Below, one piece after another: positions 18,864-33,400 of a stretch of DNA of 64,000 bases (within the stretch, counting starts at the first letter, position 1; each line of letters opens with the position of its first letter). The position numbers and the translations under genes were made by a program. This DNA is from Chalara sp. BL73 (Eukaryota > Ascomycota > Leotiomycetes > Helotiales): NCBI GenBank assembly GCA_918026815.1, contig CAKJVC010000106.1, forward strand, positions 124,001-188,000, written 5' to 3'. The notes under the pieces were generated by a model. The model was not told the origin of the DNA. It searched no databases and saw only the letters and a list, made by a program, of their open reading frames with translations.

Positions 18864-21800
18864 GGTTATAAGCCCGGATTCCGCACAGGACTTAACAACC
18901 AGCTAAGTCTTGTTCTACAAATCAGAAAACGCTACTAATTTACGTATTCCAGGTACACTTTTACAAGTTGAAAGTCAAAAGTAGTTTTCTATATCAGACT
19001 TTTTTATTTTTTTTAACAAACAAAAAAATCGGTTATTTTACTTTTTTGTTTTTTTTTTTTCAGAGCTGTTTTTTTATTTTAAAAGCAATTTAAGTTGTAA
19101 TAAACAACTTTTCGGCTTTATTTTAGCTTTAATTCTATTTCAGCTGAAAGCTACTCGAAAACTTTTTACTGTACGTTTCGTTGTGCTTTAATTTTTAGGC
19201 TAGCTTAAAGTACGTACGAAATCTGAATCGTTTTTTTTTCGCTTCGCTGATTAATATCGAGCTTTTTTTCGCTTTTTTTTTCGAAACTCTTTTTTATTTT
19301 ATTTTTAAAAACGTTTTTTCTTTTTTAAGCACGCGTGTTTTTGTAGCCAGTGTTTTTTTTTAATTAAAAAAGTTTTAGACTTTTTAAGCTTAAAACTTTT
19401 TTTTATAAAACTAATAACTTTTTTTTCGAGTTTTTAAGCTTTATTTTTAATAAAGTTATTTTCGCGTCGAGTACTTATTTTATTAAGCAAAAATATGTAA
19501 ATTTATTTACATTTTACTAGCTAAAAGCTTGTATAAGCTTTACATTTTACTAATTACCGGCTAAAATTGCTTGTTAAAACTATAAACTTTAGTTGAAAAC
19601 TTTTTAAATTACTAGTACTAATATTGTAACATAAATTTTCAGAATTTATACAAATTAAATTATTTTTCGTTTTAGCTAAAAAGTTAAAAAACTGTTAAAA
19701 CTTTAATAAAATTAAAATTTCGATATAAAAAACGCTGTATAAAACAGTTGTTGTTAACTTTTTTTACAAAATAAACTTTGTTCAAGTTTAAACAATTTTA
19801 ACTTTACTATCGCTTAACTCAACGCAATTTAAACTACTAGTTTTATTATATTAAAAACACTGTAAAAAACTTTTTTAATATTTATTTCGATTGTTTAAAT
19901 CGCAAGTTTTATTTTTTTTGTTTTAAAAAGTACAGCAATAAAATACTGCTTTTTTAAGTTGATTTTTAAAAAAGCTACTATTTACTAGTTAGCTTTACTA
20001 GCTTGTTCGGTTTTACAATACGATTACTACTATTTAACGTCAAAGTTGTTATTTTAGCTTTTAAATTACAATTGCAGTTATTAAGTTTTTTTAGTTTTTT
20101 AAGTTTATTAAACTTTTATTTTAAACATTTAAGCTTAAACTTTAAAAAACTACAACTTATTAAACTCGATTTATTTTCGAAATCGAACTTTACAAAAATT
20201 AAGTTTTTGTTTAATTTAAGTTTTAACGTATATATTTTATTTAAACTTTGTCGACGTTGCCGGCTTTTTTTACTAAAATTTATTACTATTTTTTTTTTAC
20301 TATAACTATAGTCGACGAACTTAAAGTTTTGTTTAGCTTGTTAATAATACTAACTTTTAAGTTTAAAACTAACTAAACTATTTTCAACTATTGTATAACA
20401 AAATATTTCGTTTTTAGTAAATTTAGTACTATATTGCAAAAGTTTAAAGTTTTTGTATTTTTAACCGAACTAAATGCTTTTACTACTAAAACTAAAACTT
20501 TAATTACTTTAAAACAAAAAACGCAATATAAGTCGACATGTAATAAATACTGCACTTTTAAAAAAATATACAATAAAAAAATAGCAGTTTAAAAAAATAA
20601 ACAAAAACGAGTATATATTGCTATTAAAAATCGTTGTAAATACAATAAATATACAATTGTTAAATATATAACACGAATTTACGAAATAATAAAAACTTTA
20701 AAAAAAACTTATATTACTAATATTAAAAAGTTAATTAAGCTGTTTTTAAAGTTTTACAATATTAATTTAGCCGACTGTAAAAACGTAAACGAACTAGCAA
20801 ATACGTTATTACAAATTAACAACAAACTTAAAAACTTATATTTAATTGCAGTATTTACTAATATACAGCTAGTAATACGATTTTTTTAAATTTTAAGTTC
20901 GGCGTATAATATTTTTGTTACGACTTTTTAGCAAATATACAACTTAATTAATACTTTTAATATACTAGCAATTATTTATAAAATTGTTATTTAAAAAACG
21001 TCCGATAAAAAAATTCGTTAAAACTTTTTTGCGAATTTTAGCATTACGCTTTTTGCTTAAAATCGTTAGCCGAATAATTTTGCTATAAATTTTTGCATGT
21101 TTTATAAAAAGTTTTACTATACCGAAACTAAATACTTTTTAAAGCATTTATATTTTAAAAAAAATTTCAAAAGCTACAATAGTCGCAAACGAAAAATTAA
21201 AAACAAAAATAATAAAAATTTTAAAAAACTTAAACTTTTATTACTTATAACTAACAATAACTTTTTAACAGCAACAATTAACTTTAGTTGTTTAGTTTTT
21301 AATTTAAAAGTTTTAACCGGCATTATTTTTTAAAAAACAGTTTTACTAAATTTTAATATAAATACAGCTTTTTAAAACGAATAAATAATCGATACTAGTT
21401 GTATTAATTATACAACAAGCAACTTAGCCGTTTTTGTTAGTATTACTCGTAAAAATTTCAATATATACAAAAACATAAAAAAAAGCGTTAAATACAAAAA
21501 TAAAAAAACTGTTGAAATTTTTATTTTAAAACTTAATAGCTAACTAGCAAAACTTACTTTAACCGATATTAAATATTGTTTAGCTATAAACTTTTTTAAT
21601 TTAATTTTAGTATTTTAGATTTTTCGAAATAAAAAAGCACAATTAATTTTAACCGAAAATTTAATTTACTAAGTAATTAATAATTATAAAATTAATATTA
21701 CAACACGTTATAGTTTGTAGTTTTTAAATCGAGCCGAATAACTATTTAGCTTTAATTTAAATAATACTGTTTTATTAACTGTATTAGCTTTTTTAGTTAA

Positions 21801-24800
21801 AACGCTTACTGTTTTTTAAGTTTATATTATTAAAAAAAACATATTTTTGTAATATAACTATATAAAACATTTCGAAAATTAAAATTTATTTAAACTGTTT
21901 ATTATAATTACTAGCGTTAATTTCAACGAATATTATTTCGAAAATCGATATATATATAAAATTTGTATTACGCAAAAAAAAACTAAGCAATTATACAACT
22001 GCTAAATTAAACTTAAAAAACACAAATTAAAACTAATTTACACTAATATAATAAAGTTAATTTCGGTTAAAAATTTTAACAATAACCGATTTTTTGTAAT
22101 TTTTAAATGCGATAAAACTAAATTTGCGAGTGTATATTTAATAAAAGCTAAAAACGAAATTACAAACTGTTTTATTTATTTTAAATAGTATTATAAACGT
22201 GTCGACAAAAAAAAAGTTATTTAACGCGTTTGCAGTAACAACAGTAAAAAATATATTTCGAACAAACTAAAACAGTACTTTTTTACTAACGAAATTAACT
22301 AAAAATTTATAAAGCTATACAATTTAGAAATAAATAGTACAACTAAACGTTTTAACTGTACAATATAACAAAAAACAACGTTTTTTTTAAAAACTGTTAG
22401 TTTAAACTTAAAGTTTTAGTTTAAAACAGTATAGTATACAAAATATTTATATATTCGGTTTTTATATACTACTATTAAAAAAATACTATAAAAAGCTTAA
22501 ACAAAAGCACTATTTATACTAAACTATATTCGCACTTTTAAATTTATTATATATTACAGTAATTTTAGTACAAAAAAAAAGCTGCGAAATAAAGCAATTT
22601 AAAAAACTTTAATAAATTTTAAAAAAAATACTATTTATTATATTTTGACTTTAAATAGTTGTATTGTTCGGAAAACTTTAATTTGTACAATTGAACAACT
22701 GCTGTAAAATAAGTTTAGTTTACAAAAAAAATTTAAATTAAATTTAAAAACTTTAAAACTACAAACTTTAATTTTAACGCTTTTAAATACAAACTTTAAA
22801 TTTAAAAAAAAACGCTTTACAGTAAAAATTTTTTTTAATTTTAATACTAAACTTTATAGTATATCGACTATTTCGATTAATATATTTTTAGCATTTTTAA
22901 CTTAGTTTAAACTTTAATTTAACTAAAAAAATTTTGCAATTTTAGTTTTATTTACAGCTTACTAGTTTTTATACTAGCTATTAGTATTAGTTAGTTTAGT
23001 TGTAAAAGCAAAAAACTTTTAATTTAATTTATTAAACTATTCGATTTATTGTTTTACTTTATATTTACAGTTTATTTTATCGGCTAAACTAAACAACAAC
23101 GTTTTTTAACTAAATAAACTTTTATTTTGCGACTTTTTATTTAACTGTATTGTAAAACGTTTTTATTTTTAAAATTAAAAACTTAATTTCGACTATAAAT
23201 ACAAAAAATTAAACTTGAAATTCAAAAAAAACTTAAATAATTTGTACAACGTATTTAATATTTTCTGTTCGCAAAACAACGCCGGTGCTTTCGTATATAC
23301 ACTAACAAATATTTAAAACGACAAAAAAAAATATAAGCAGTAAAACTATATTCGGCATTTTAAATTACGTAAACAAACTTTATAATTAATTATAGTTAAA
23401 TTTTTAAACACAATAAACTACGTATTAGTTATACTGTTTTTATACTTTAAACTTTGTTATTTTAATAGCTTTTTAAACTTTATTATATTAGCGCTAGTTT
23501 TTTTATATTTTTGCTTGTTTATTTAGTACTTTTTATTAGCGTTTTTTAGTTATGCAAATTTTTGTAAACTTTTTAAACTACGTATATTAAAAAAAGCAAT
23601 AAAATTTTTACAGTAAAAAATATAAAAAGCTGCGATTTAAAAAAAGTATAATTTACTAGTTAAAAATAAAATTTAAACTATTGCAAAAACTTCGTTAAAT
23701 CGCGTAGTTTTTAACAACAAATAAATATTTAAAATTAAACGCAAAACTAAAAAAAAAAATTTGCGGTATAAAACTTGTTAAGTAATTCGCAGTTTTGAAC
23801 AACAAAAAAGTATTAATTTTTATAAAACTTTTATTTTAGTAGTTAAACTTATAAACTATAAAATTATTTTTATTTTTACTGTTGTTTTAAATTAAAAACT
23901 TAAGCAAATAAACATTAAAACCGCGTTTTTGTATAAAAATATCGATACCGATATTTATATCGAACTATTTACCGGTTGCAACGTAACAAAAATATACAAA
24001 CTAAATAAAGCTTTGTATAGTTTAAAACAATTTTTACGCGTTTAGTACAATATTTTAATATTTTTTTTTGTTAAACAAAACTTTTAGCTTTTTAACGCTG
24101 ACTTTAGTGTATTTTACTGAAAAAGTATTATTATTGCAATTTATATAAACAACTTTTTAATTGCAAATAATTTAAAAATAAGTATTTAAACTATTAAAAC
24201 AAAGTTTTGTTAATAGTTTTATATATCGAACTTAAACTTGTGTTATTTTTATTTAAAAATAAAAATAATTCGCGACTGTTTACAATAAACTTTGCGACTT
24301 TTTCAAAAAGTTTATTTGCGTAAAATTTTTAAAAACTTTAATATAAAAAAGTGTGTTTTTGTTGCTATATTTATAAAAACTACAACTCGATTTATATTTG
24401 CGCAGTTCGAATACTAAACCGACTTAACTTTTTGTTGTTAATACTAATTTATAGTCGGCTTTTTTATATATGTTATATTAAGTACACGTTTTAATTTAAT
24501 ATACGCTGTATTTGTTGTTAATCGATACGTTTTAAATTTAAACAAAACACATATAAAAACTATAAAACGAGTACTGCGATACATTAAAAAAACAATATAT
24601 ATAAAATTAGTGTTTCGGAAAACAGTACAACTATTAATAAGCTACACGAACTTAAACTAAACAAAAAACACAAAAACACGTCGGTTAACTTTAAAATACG
24701 TGTTTAACATTAAAAGCGCAACAATTAGCTAGTTAGCGAAACAACAACTTACAGTATCGTTGTTATTCTGCGAAACCGAGTACATCGGGCAAACTAACGC

Positions 24801-24808
24801 GACTAAAG
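18864..24808 (+). pseudogene. Copia A gag-pol relic
   Basis: No long frame is open. Recognisable blocks in order on the plus strand: integrase core near 22010-22200 (FKCDKTKFASVYLIKA then FIYFK), reverse transcriptase near 23920-24170 (KTAFLY, LNKALYSLKQ, and YINN where YVDD is expected), and RNase H near 24480-24800 (RVLRYIKKT, then CETEYIGQTNATK). The gag region (18864 to about 21000) shows nothing identifiable beyond Lys/Asn/Phe-rich fragments. The substitutions (Asp to Asn, Gly to Asn or Ser, Gln and Trp to stop) are what C-to-T and G-to-A mutation would give. From 21221 onwards the sequence recurs at 30403. Confidence 0.85.
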
Positions 24809-24939
24809 TGTTGAAATGAGAGAGAACATGATTATATTATTTAATGAGGGTAGGGGGCAGGCCTTTTATCTATATGCCTACAGTCAGGGTTTATAGTAGG
24901 GCTGTGTGCCTAAGGTTTCAACAGCCTGAGGTTTCAACA
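24809..24939 (-). repeat. Copia B 3' LTR (131 bp), unit 1
   Basis: TGTTG...CAACA ends. Differs from the Copia A LTR by a repeated 16-bp terminus (GCCTGAGGTTTCAACA added) and a shorter middle. An identical copy at 33919-34049 is the duplicated-unit counterpart. Confidence 0.88.
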
Positions 24940-26747
24940 CTCCCACACAAGCATAAAGCTCCCACAGCTGAAAGCTCCCACAGCTAAAAGCTTTCACAGC
25001 TGAAAACTCCCACATACTAATTACAAAATAGACTTTTTCCGAGCTTGAATTTTTTAAAGTAAACTTTTACATGCTAATAACTTTTTACTTCGTGTTATTT
25101 TACTTCGATCGCTTTTTTGAAAACTTCGAACTTGTTTTTTGCAAAAGCCTTGGTTATTTTATCGGCGACTTGTTTTTTGGTTGATATATATTGTAAGTCG
25201 ACTTTTTTGTTTGCTACTTTTTTTTAAATAAAGTAGTATTAAATATCGATGTGTTTAGTGCGTGCGTAGAACTAAAAGTTTTTAGCTAAAGCAATAGCTT
25301 TTTAATTGTTTCCGTAAATAATTATTGTACTAGCATTTTGATTTATATTAGAATAAATCTAGCCAAAAAAGCCCTGTAACTATATAGCTTTTTTAGTCGC
25401 GTTAGTTTGCTTAATATACTCGGCTTTGCAAAATAACAACAATACTGTAAATTGTCGTTTCGCTAACCAGCTAATTGCTGCGCTTTTAATATTAAACACG
25501 TATTTTAAAGTCGACTAATATGTTTTTGTGTTTTTTATTTAGTTTAAATTTGTATAGCTTGTTAATAGCTGTATTGCTTTTCGAAACACTAATTTTATAT
25601 ATATTGTTTTTTTAATGTATCGCAATACTTGTTTTGTAGTTTTTATATATATTTTGTTTAAATTTAAAACGTGTCGATTAACAATAAATACAACGTATAC
25701 TAAATTAAAACGTGTATTTAATATAGTATACATAAAAAAGCTGACTATAAATTAATATTAGCAACGAAAAGTTAAATCGACTTAGTATTTAAAACTCGCA
25801 AAAATAAGTCGAATTATAGTTTTTATAAATATAACAATAAAAACATATTTTTTATACTAAAGTTTTTAAGAATTTTGCGCAAATAAGCTTTTTAAAAAAG
25901 TCGTAAAGTTTGTTGTAAACAGTCGCGAATTACTTTTATTTTTAAATAAAAATAATACGAATTTAAGTTCGATATATAAAACCGTTAATTAAACTTTGTT
26001 TTAATAATTTAAATACTTAGTTTTAAATTACTTGCAATTAAAAAGTCGTTTACGTAAATTGCAATAATAATGTTTTTTTAATAAAACACACTAAAATTAA
26101 CGTCGAAAAACTAAAAACTTTGTTTAATAAAAAAAAATGTTAAAGTATTATACTAAACGCGTAAAAATTGTTTTAAGCTATACAAAACTTTATTTAATTT
26201 GCATGTTTTTGTTATGTTGCAATCGGTAAATAGTTCAATATAAATGTTAGTATTAATATTTTTATACAGAAACGCGGTTTTAATGTTTATTTGTTTAAAT
26301 TTTTAATTTAAAGCAACAATAAAAATAAAAATAGTTTTATAGTTTATAAGTTTAATTACTAAAACAAAAGTTTTATAAAATTAACACTTTTTGTTGCTCG
26401 AAACTGCGAACTATTTAGCAAGTTTTGTACTGCAAATTTTTTTTTAGTTTTGTGTTTAATTTTAAATATTTATTTGCTGTTAAAAGCTACGCAATTTAAC
26501 AAAATTTTTGCAGCAGTTTAAATTTTATTTTTAACTAGTAAATTATACTTTTTTAAATCGCGGTTTTTTATATTTTTTACTGTAAAAATTCTATTGCTTT
26601 TTTAGTGTACGTAGTTTAAAAAATTTATAAAAATTTGTATAGCTAAAAACGCTAATAAAACGTACTAAATAAATAAACAAAAATATAAAAAACTAGCGCT
26701 AATACAATAAAGTTTAAAAGCTATTAAAATAACAAAGTTTAAAGTAT
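24940..26747 (-). pseudogene. Copia B 3' pol relic, unit 1
   Basis: Minus-strand RNase H and reverse-transcriptase remnants, including the 64-codon open stretch 25539-25733 (VLRYIKKT, a Copia RNase H entry motif). A 16-bp tandem motif with CAGCTG cores lies at about 24955-25015 next to the LTR. Recurs at 34050-35864. Confidence 0.85.
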
Positions 26748-27057
26748 TGTGGTGGGGACGATTTTCTTTCCTTTTACACTTTGTCACGTGATACTCATGA
26801 GTGGTCAGTTATGTGACTTGAGGAGCATGAGTTGTATATAACCTGCGCTTCCGGTAAGGAGGCGCATTATTATTAATACAACACACTTTTCCACTTTTCT
26901 ATATTTTACACTTTTATAAGCTATTAACGTTTATCTATTATATAAAGCTTAGGCTCGCCGGTGCTTTTTTCAGTATACTACAACTACTGCTATTACGCTT
27001 ATAAGTTTTGTGCTAGATCTTGTTGCTGTTTTTGTTTTCAGCATGTTTTCCGTTACA
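26748..27057 (+). repeat. Gypsy 5' LTR, unit 1 (310 bp)
   Basis: TGTGG...TTACA; identical apart from run lengths to 35865-36174. Confidence 0.88.
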
Positions 27058-30000
27058 TGTATTTTAGTGACTTACGCAAAAATTAAGCACTTTCTGTAGC
27101 AACAGCAAAACTTATAAACGCGATATGCAGTGCAAAAAGCAAAAAAAAAAAACACCGGCATACTTTTTAAATACGTTTTACTAACGGGCTACTCGATAAG
27201 AAGCACTACAGCGATGCTTTTGTAATACAGAAAAAACGTTACAAACTTTTAAAAAGCAGCGCGAAGTTTAAAAAGCGTTACAACAGTTTACAAAAACCTA
27301 TTCAGTTAGTAATTTTTGCTAGCAAGCGACTTTTCTGAACGATATTTTAAAAATAAAAGTCAGCGTGCAAACGCTAAAGCCGAACGCTTGTACAACGCTC
27401 AGAAAGTAAAAGGCCTAAAAATACCGGAATTTAGTACAGTAATCAAAGTTACACTAAAAGCAAAAAGCTACAAAGTTTCGGCATAAACCGAGCTATACGC
27501 TAATTAACGGTATAAAAAAGTTCCGTTAAAAAGTTTTAGTATAAAAGTTTCGCTAAAAAGCTTCAAATTTTCGAGCAAAACAATAAACGTTATTAAAGTT
27601 TAAGCGTTATAAAACTTACTACAAAAAGCTTTTGTACCGCTATTTTACGTGCTATTAAGTATATAAATTGCTTTAACAGCAACGACTAGTTACATTAACT
27701 TTTTTTACGCTTAAAAACTTTTAACAAAACAATCTTTTGCTTATTACTACTGTTACAGCATTTACACTATATACAATGTTTTTTACATTTACAGTTAAAA
27801 GCTTAAAGCAACGCTTGAAAATCTTACTTCAAGCTTATTTTCCGACAAATTACACAAGCATAAAAAGCTTAAAAAGCAATCGGTTGTTTTACAAGCTCGG
27901 ACCGAGCATATAACTGTGCTTACTTTTAACTTATGCCGGTACTTGAAAAATATAGCAGTTCTTTTTCAGCGGTAAAAAGTTACTGCGTACTTCAAGTTTC
28001 TTAACAAAAGCTTTAAGAATCATAGAATCCAGAATAACAAAAAAAAAAAGCAGCAAAATACGCTTTAGTGCAGTTGAAAAAGAAATTAAACAGCTAAGCA
28101 AATACAGTAACTTAACTGTAACGTAAAAGCTTTTTAACAGAAACTGTTAAAAAGTATCGGTACAAAAACTCGGAGCAACTTTTATATACTATCGTATACT
28201 TCGACAAATACGTCAAAAATTTCAAAACTATCGGTAATTAAAGTCACGTAACACAAAAGCAGATATACTTTTATTGCAAAAGTTTAACTAAGCGAAATCA
28301 AAATGCTTAGAAAAAAGTTATTACGGACAAAATGCTGACGTTTAAGTTTTATATAAACTGCTTTATAATTTGCGAGCAAAAGCTTTTAAATATGCAGCAA
28401 AGCTTAAGAAACTAAGTACTAAAAGTATTAAACTTTACAAAGAAGTCTATAAGTACGTTAAAAACGGATATGCAGTATTAAAAAAATAAAAATTTAGTAC
28501 AAAAACAAAAAATAGAAAAGCTGCTTACTGTTGAGAATTGGTGGTGTAGCCCACCCGTAAGGCATGGGCCATACCTCATGTGATAGCTTAGTCATCAGTG
28601 AAAGGGTCGCACCCTTTTACTGAGCACCTCTGTAGAGCTCCTCAATCAATCAATCCATTCTCCCTGAACCACTGCAATTGGGCAGACCTTGCGTACAGCA
28701 CAAGCTTCCCTTCCCAAGTTGACTGTGGTCAACTTAGCATACTTATTTTAATACTTACAAAGTTTAATAACCTGGAAATAAGCACTTTATTTGTGTTTAA
28801 AAGAACTCGCTCAGCAATTTCGGCATTTTCGACGTTAAAACTAGAAAAACGCAACAAAGCTGTTTTGCTTTTTGTTAAAGAAAAATCTTTAAAAACCGTT
28901 CAGTCACGAACTAAAAATAAACAATATTACAAAAAGCTTGAAACGCTTGCGAATTTTGCAAATTGTTGCAAAGCGAGCTTAACAAAAAGCTCGAATAGCT
29001 AATTTCAACTATTTAAAAAGAATTATACTAAAAAATATAAAGTCGGCTACAAAAATTCGCAAAAAAAAAGAGTTCCGAAATAACAATACTTGCAAATAGT
29101 GCAGAAATCAGCAATCAAGTAATATAAAACTTTAAAAGTTTTATAAATATATAAACCAGTGCTACGACTACAAAAAGTTTATTGGCTTAAGCGTTATTTA
29201 TAAGTTTAATAAAGATTACTATATTTGCTTAAAACTTTAAAAAGCCGGAAAACTTTAATATTTGTACAGTTCAGCAACAACTTTTCGCGCCGGAACTAAA
29301 TTATAGCGCGAACTATTAATACTAAATTTAACTATATTCCTGAGAAAATAAAAAGCGAGCTTTAAGAAAAAAAAAAAAAGCCCGGTTTAGTAAAAAAAGC
29401 TTAAGCCAGAAAAAAAGCGTAGTTAACAATATTAAAACTTACGTTTGTAAAACTAGCGATATACTGACAAAAACGAAGCTAAATAATAAAACGAGTGCTT
29501 AAGTGCAAAACTTTATTGTAAAAAAGCCGGAATAAAGCTTATAAAAGTCAAGCTATTCACTAAAAAAGCAAAGCGTTAAGCACTATATAATTTTAAGTTT
29601 ACACTACAGCAAAAGCTTCAAAACAAACGAAGCACAGTATAGTTAAAACACTGCAGTTGAAAACAGTACGTTTTTGAAATTTTTTTAAAAACAAACTTAA
29701 AAAAAGCCGGAAAAAAAACTTAGCTTGGAGCGAAAAGCTACAAAAGCTCAAAAATTAAAGCTTACTGTAGCAAGTATACTGGCCAAGCTTAGTTACAATT
29801 ATAAAAGTTCGCTAACAAAACTTATAACCCAGAAATCGATTCTTAAAAAATTTACTTTAAAAAACTGTTGTCGCTAGCAAATCCGGCTTTGCTTTCTAAA
29901 AAACGGCCTAAAACTTTAAAAAAAATTTAAATGCGAAAATAAAGCATGCACTTATTAAAAAAGCATAATAAACTTAAAAAACTAGTAATTTGCTTTAGTA

Positions 30001-30402
30001 TTGACTTTAATACAGCTGTTAAGCAAATGCTTAAAAAGCATTATAAGCTTAAAAAGCTAGTAAATTGCAGCAAAAGCACGGCTAACGTTAGTTTCGGCTT
30101 AGTAGAATTTTATTCGGGATATTCGGAAGTTTATTTTTTACGCTAAAAGTTGTTATTATACTAGCAAGGCACTTAAAGTTTGTAAATATTAAAACTACAC
30201 TTGACACAAACGCCGAAGTTAGCTTAATAACGCTAAAAGTTGCGACAAAGTAAATATTCTTATTATTCGAAACGACAATATAGCTCTAAAACTATTACAA
30301 AAAGTACGTCGAAATTTGTAAAGTTCGTAAACAATTTGCCGGTTACTATTAGCAATGCAACTATAAAACCCGATTTTATATTATAGACTTTTTAGTTTTA
30401 AA
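27058..30402 (+). pseudogene. Gypsy 5' half relic, unit 1
   Basis: Leader, gag region and protease as in 36175-39567, but broken by many one-base run-length differences: the 288-codon frame of unit 2 is shifted repeatedly here. It ends abruptly at 30402 inside the protease-downstream region and joins Copia A sequence. Confidence 0.8.
28529..28753 (+). repeat. 227-bp solo-LTR/SINE-like insertion, unit 1 (225 bp)
   Basis: Flanked by CTTAC on both sides. Same as 37679-37905 except for two shortened runs. Confidence 0.85.
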
Positions 30403-33400
30403 TTAAAAAACTTAAACTTTTATTACTAACTAACAATAACTTTTAACAGCAACAATTAACTTTAGTTGTTTAGTTTTTAATTTAAAAGTTTTAACCGGCA
30501 TTATTTTTTAAAAACAGTTTTACTAAATTTTAATATAAATACAGCTTTTTAAAACGAATAAATAATCGATACTAGTTGTATTAATTATACAACAAGCAAC
30601 TTAGCCGTTTTTGTTAGTATTACTCGTAAAAATTTCAATATATACAAAACATAAAAAAGCGTTAAATACAAAAATAAAAAACTGTTGAAATTTTATTTTA
30701 AAACTTAATAGCTAACTAAAACTTACTTTAACCGATATAAATATTGTTTAGCTATAAACTTTTTTAATTTAATTTTAGTATTTTAGATTTTTCGAAATAA
30801 AAAGCACAATTAATTTTAACCGAAAATTTAATTTACTAAGTAATTAATAATTATAAAATTAATATTACAACACGTTATAGTTTGTAGTTTTAAATCGAGC
30901 CGAATAACTATTTAGCTTTAATTTAAATAATACTGTTTTATTAACTGTATTAGCTTTTTAGTTAAAACGCTTACTGTTTTTAAGTTTATATTATTAAAAA
31001 ACATATTTTTGTAATATAACTATATAAAACATTTCGAAAATTAAAATTTATTTAAACTGTTTATTATAATTACTAGCGTTAATTTCAACGAATATTATTT
31101 CGAAAATCGATATATATATAAAATTTGTATTACGCAAAAAAAACTAAGCAATTATACAACTGCTAAATTAAACTTAAAAACACAAATTAAAACTAATTTA
31201 CACTAATATAATAAAGTTAATTTCGGTTAAAAATTTTAACAATAACCGATTTTTGTAATTTTTAAATGCGATAAAACTAAATTTGCGAGTGTATATTTAA
31301 AAAGCTAAAAACGAAATTACAAACTGTTTTATTTATTTTAAATAGTATTATAAACGTGTCGACAAAAAAAGTTATTTAACGCGTTTGCAGTAACAACAGT
31401 AAAAATATATTTCGAACAAACTAAAACAGTACTTTTTAACTAACGAAATTAACTAAAAATAAACTATACAATTTAGAAATAAATAGTACAACTAAACGTT
31501 TTAACTGTACAATATAACAAAAACAACGTTTTTTTAAAAACTGTTAGTTTAAACTTAAAGTTTTAGTTTAAAACAGTATAGTATACAAAATATTTATATA
31601 TTCGGTTTTTATATACTACTATTAAAAAATACTATAAAAGCTTAAACAAAAGCACTATTTATACTAAACTATATTCGCACTTTTAAATTTATTATATATT
31701 ACAGTAATTTTAGTACAAAAAAAAACTGCGAAATAAAGCAATTTAAAAACTTTAATAAATTTTAAAAAAATACTATTTATTATATTTTGACTTTAAATAG
31801 TTGTATTGGAAAACTTTAATTTGTACAATTGAACAACTGCTGTAAAATAAGTTTAGTTTACAAAAAATTTAAATTAAATTTAAAAACTTTAAAACTACAA
31901 ACTTTAATTTTAACGCTTTTAAATACAAACTTTAAATTTAAAAAAAACGCTTTACAGTAAAAATTTTTTTAATTTTAATACTAAACTTTATAGTATATCG
32001 ACTATTTCGATTAATATATTTTAGCATTTTTAACTTAGTTTAAACTTTAATTTAACTAAAAAATTTTGCAATTTTAGTTTTATTTACAGCTTACTAGTTT
32101 TTATACTAGCTATTAGTATTAGTTAGTTTAGTTGTAAAAGCAAAAACTTTTAATTTAATTTATTAAACTATTCGATTTATTGTTTTACTTTATATTTACA
32201 GTTTATTTTATCGGCTAAACTAAACAACAACGTTTTTTAACTAAATAAACTTTTATTTTGCGACTTTTTATTTAACTGTATTGTAAAACGTTTTTATTTT
32301 TAAAATTAAAAACTTAATTTCGACTATAAATACAAAAATTAAACTTGAAATTCAAAAAAACTTAAATAATTTGTACAACGTATTTAATATTTTCTGTTCG
32401 CAAAACAACGCCGGTGCTTTCGTATATACACTAACAAATATTTAAAACGACAAAAAAATATAAGCAGTAAAACTATATTCGGCATTTTAAATTACGTAAA
32501 CAAACTTTATAATTAATTATAGTTAAATTTTTAAACACAATAAACTACGTATTAGTTATACTGTTTTTATACTTTAAACTTTGTTATTTTAATAGCTTTT
32601 TAAACTTTATTATATTAGCGCTAGTTTTTTATATTTTGCTTGTTTATTTAGTACTTTTTATTAGCGTTTTTAGTTATGCAAATTTTTGTAAACTTTTTAA
32701 ACTACGTATATTAAAAAGCAATAAAATTTTACAGTAAAAAATATAAAAGCTGCGATTTAAAAAAGTATAATTTACTAGTTAAAAATAAAATTTAAACTAT
32801 TGCAAAAACTTCGTTAAATCGCGTAGTTTTTAACAACAAATAAATATTTAAAATTAAACGCAAAACTAAAAAAAAAATTTGCGGTATAAAACTTGTTAAG
32901 TAATTCGCAGTTTTGAACAACAAAAAGTATTAATTTTTATAAAACTTTTATTTTAGTAGTTAAACTTATAAACTATAAAATTATTTTTATTTTTACTGTT
33001 GTTTTAAATTAAAAACTTAAGCAAATAAACATTAAAACCGCGTTTTTGTATAAAAATATCGATACCGATATTTATATCGAACTATTTACCGGTTGCAACG
33101 TAACAAAAATATACAAACTAAATAAAGCTTTGTATAGTTTAAAACAATTTTACGCGTTTAGTACAATATTTTAATATTTTTTTGTTAAACAAAACTTTTA
33201 GCTTTTTAACGCTGACTTTAGTGTATTTTACTGAAAAAGTATTATTATTGCAATTTATATAAACAACTTTTTAATTGCAAATAATTTAAAAATAAGTATT
33301 TAAACTATTAAAACAAAGTTTTGTTAATAGTTTTATATATCGAACTTAAACTTGTGTTATTTTTATTTAAAAATAAAAATAATTCGCGACTGTTTACAAT

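Larger units (their letters stand above)
21221..30402. repeat. Tandem duplication, unit 1 (9.2 kb)
   Basis: Runs from Copia A internal sequence, through the inverted Copia B end, into gypsy. The same order recurs at 30403-39567. In the stretches I compared the units differ almost only in homopolymer lengths, with a few clustered indels near 29370 and 29660. Unit 1 has the longer runs up to about 25.8 kb and shorter runs after that. Confidence 0.9.

Noticed and set aside
24955..25015. Possible CRISPR-like short repeat array
   Set aside because: The units are tandem without unique spacers, and this is a eukaryotic retroelement.
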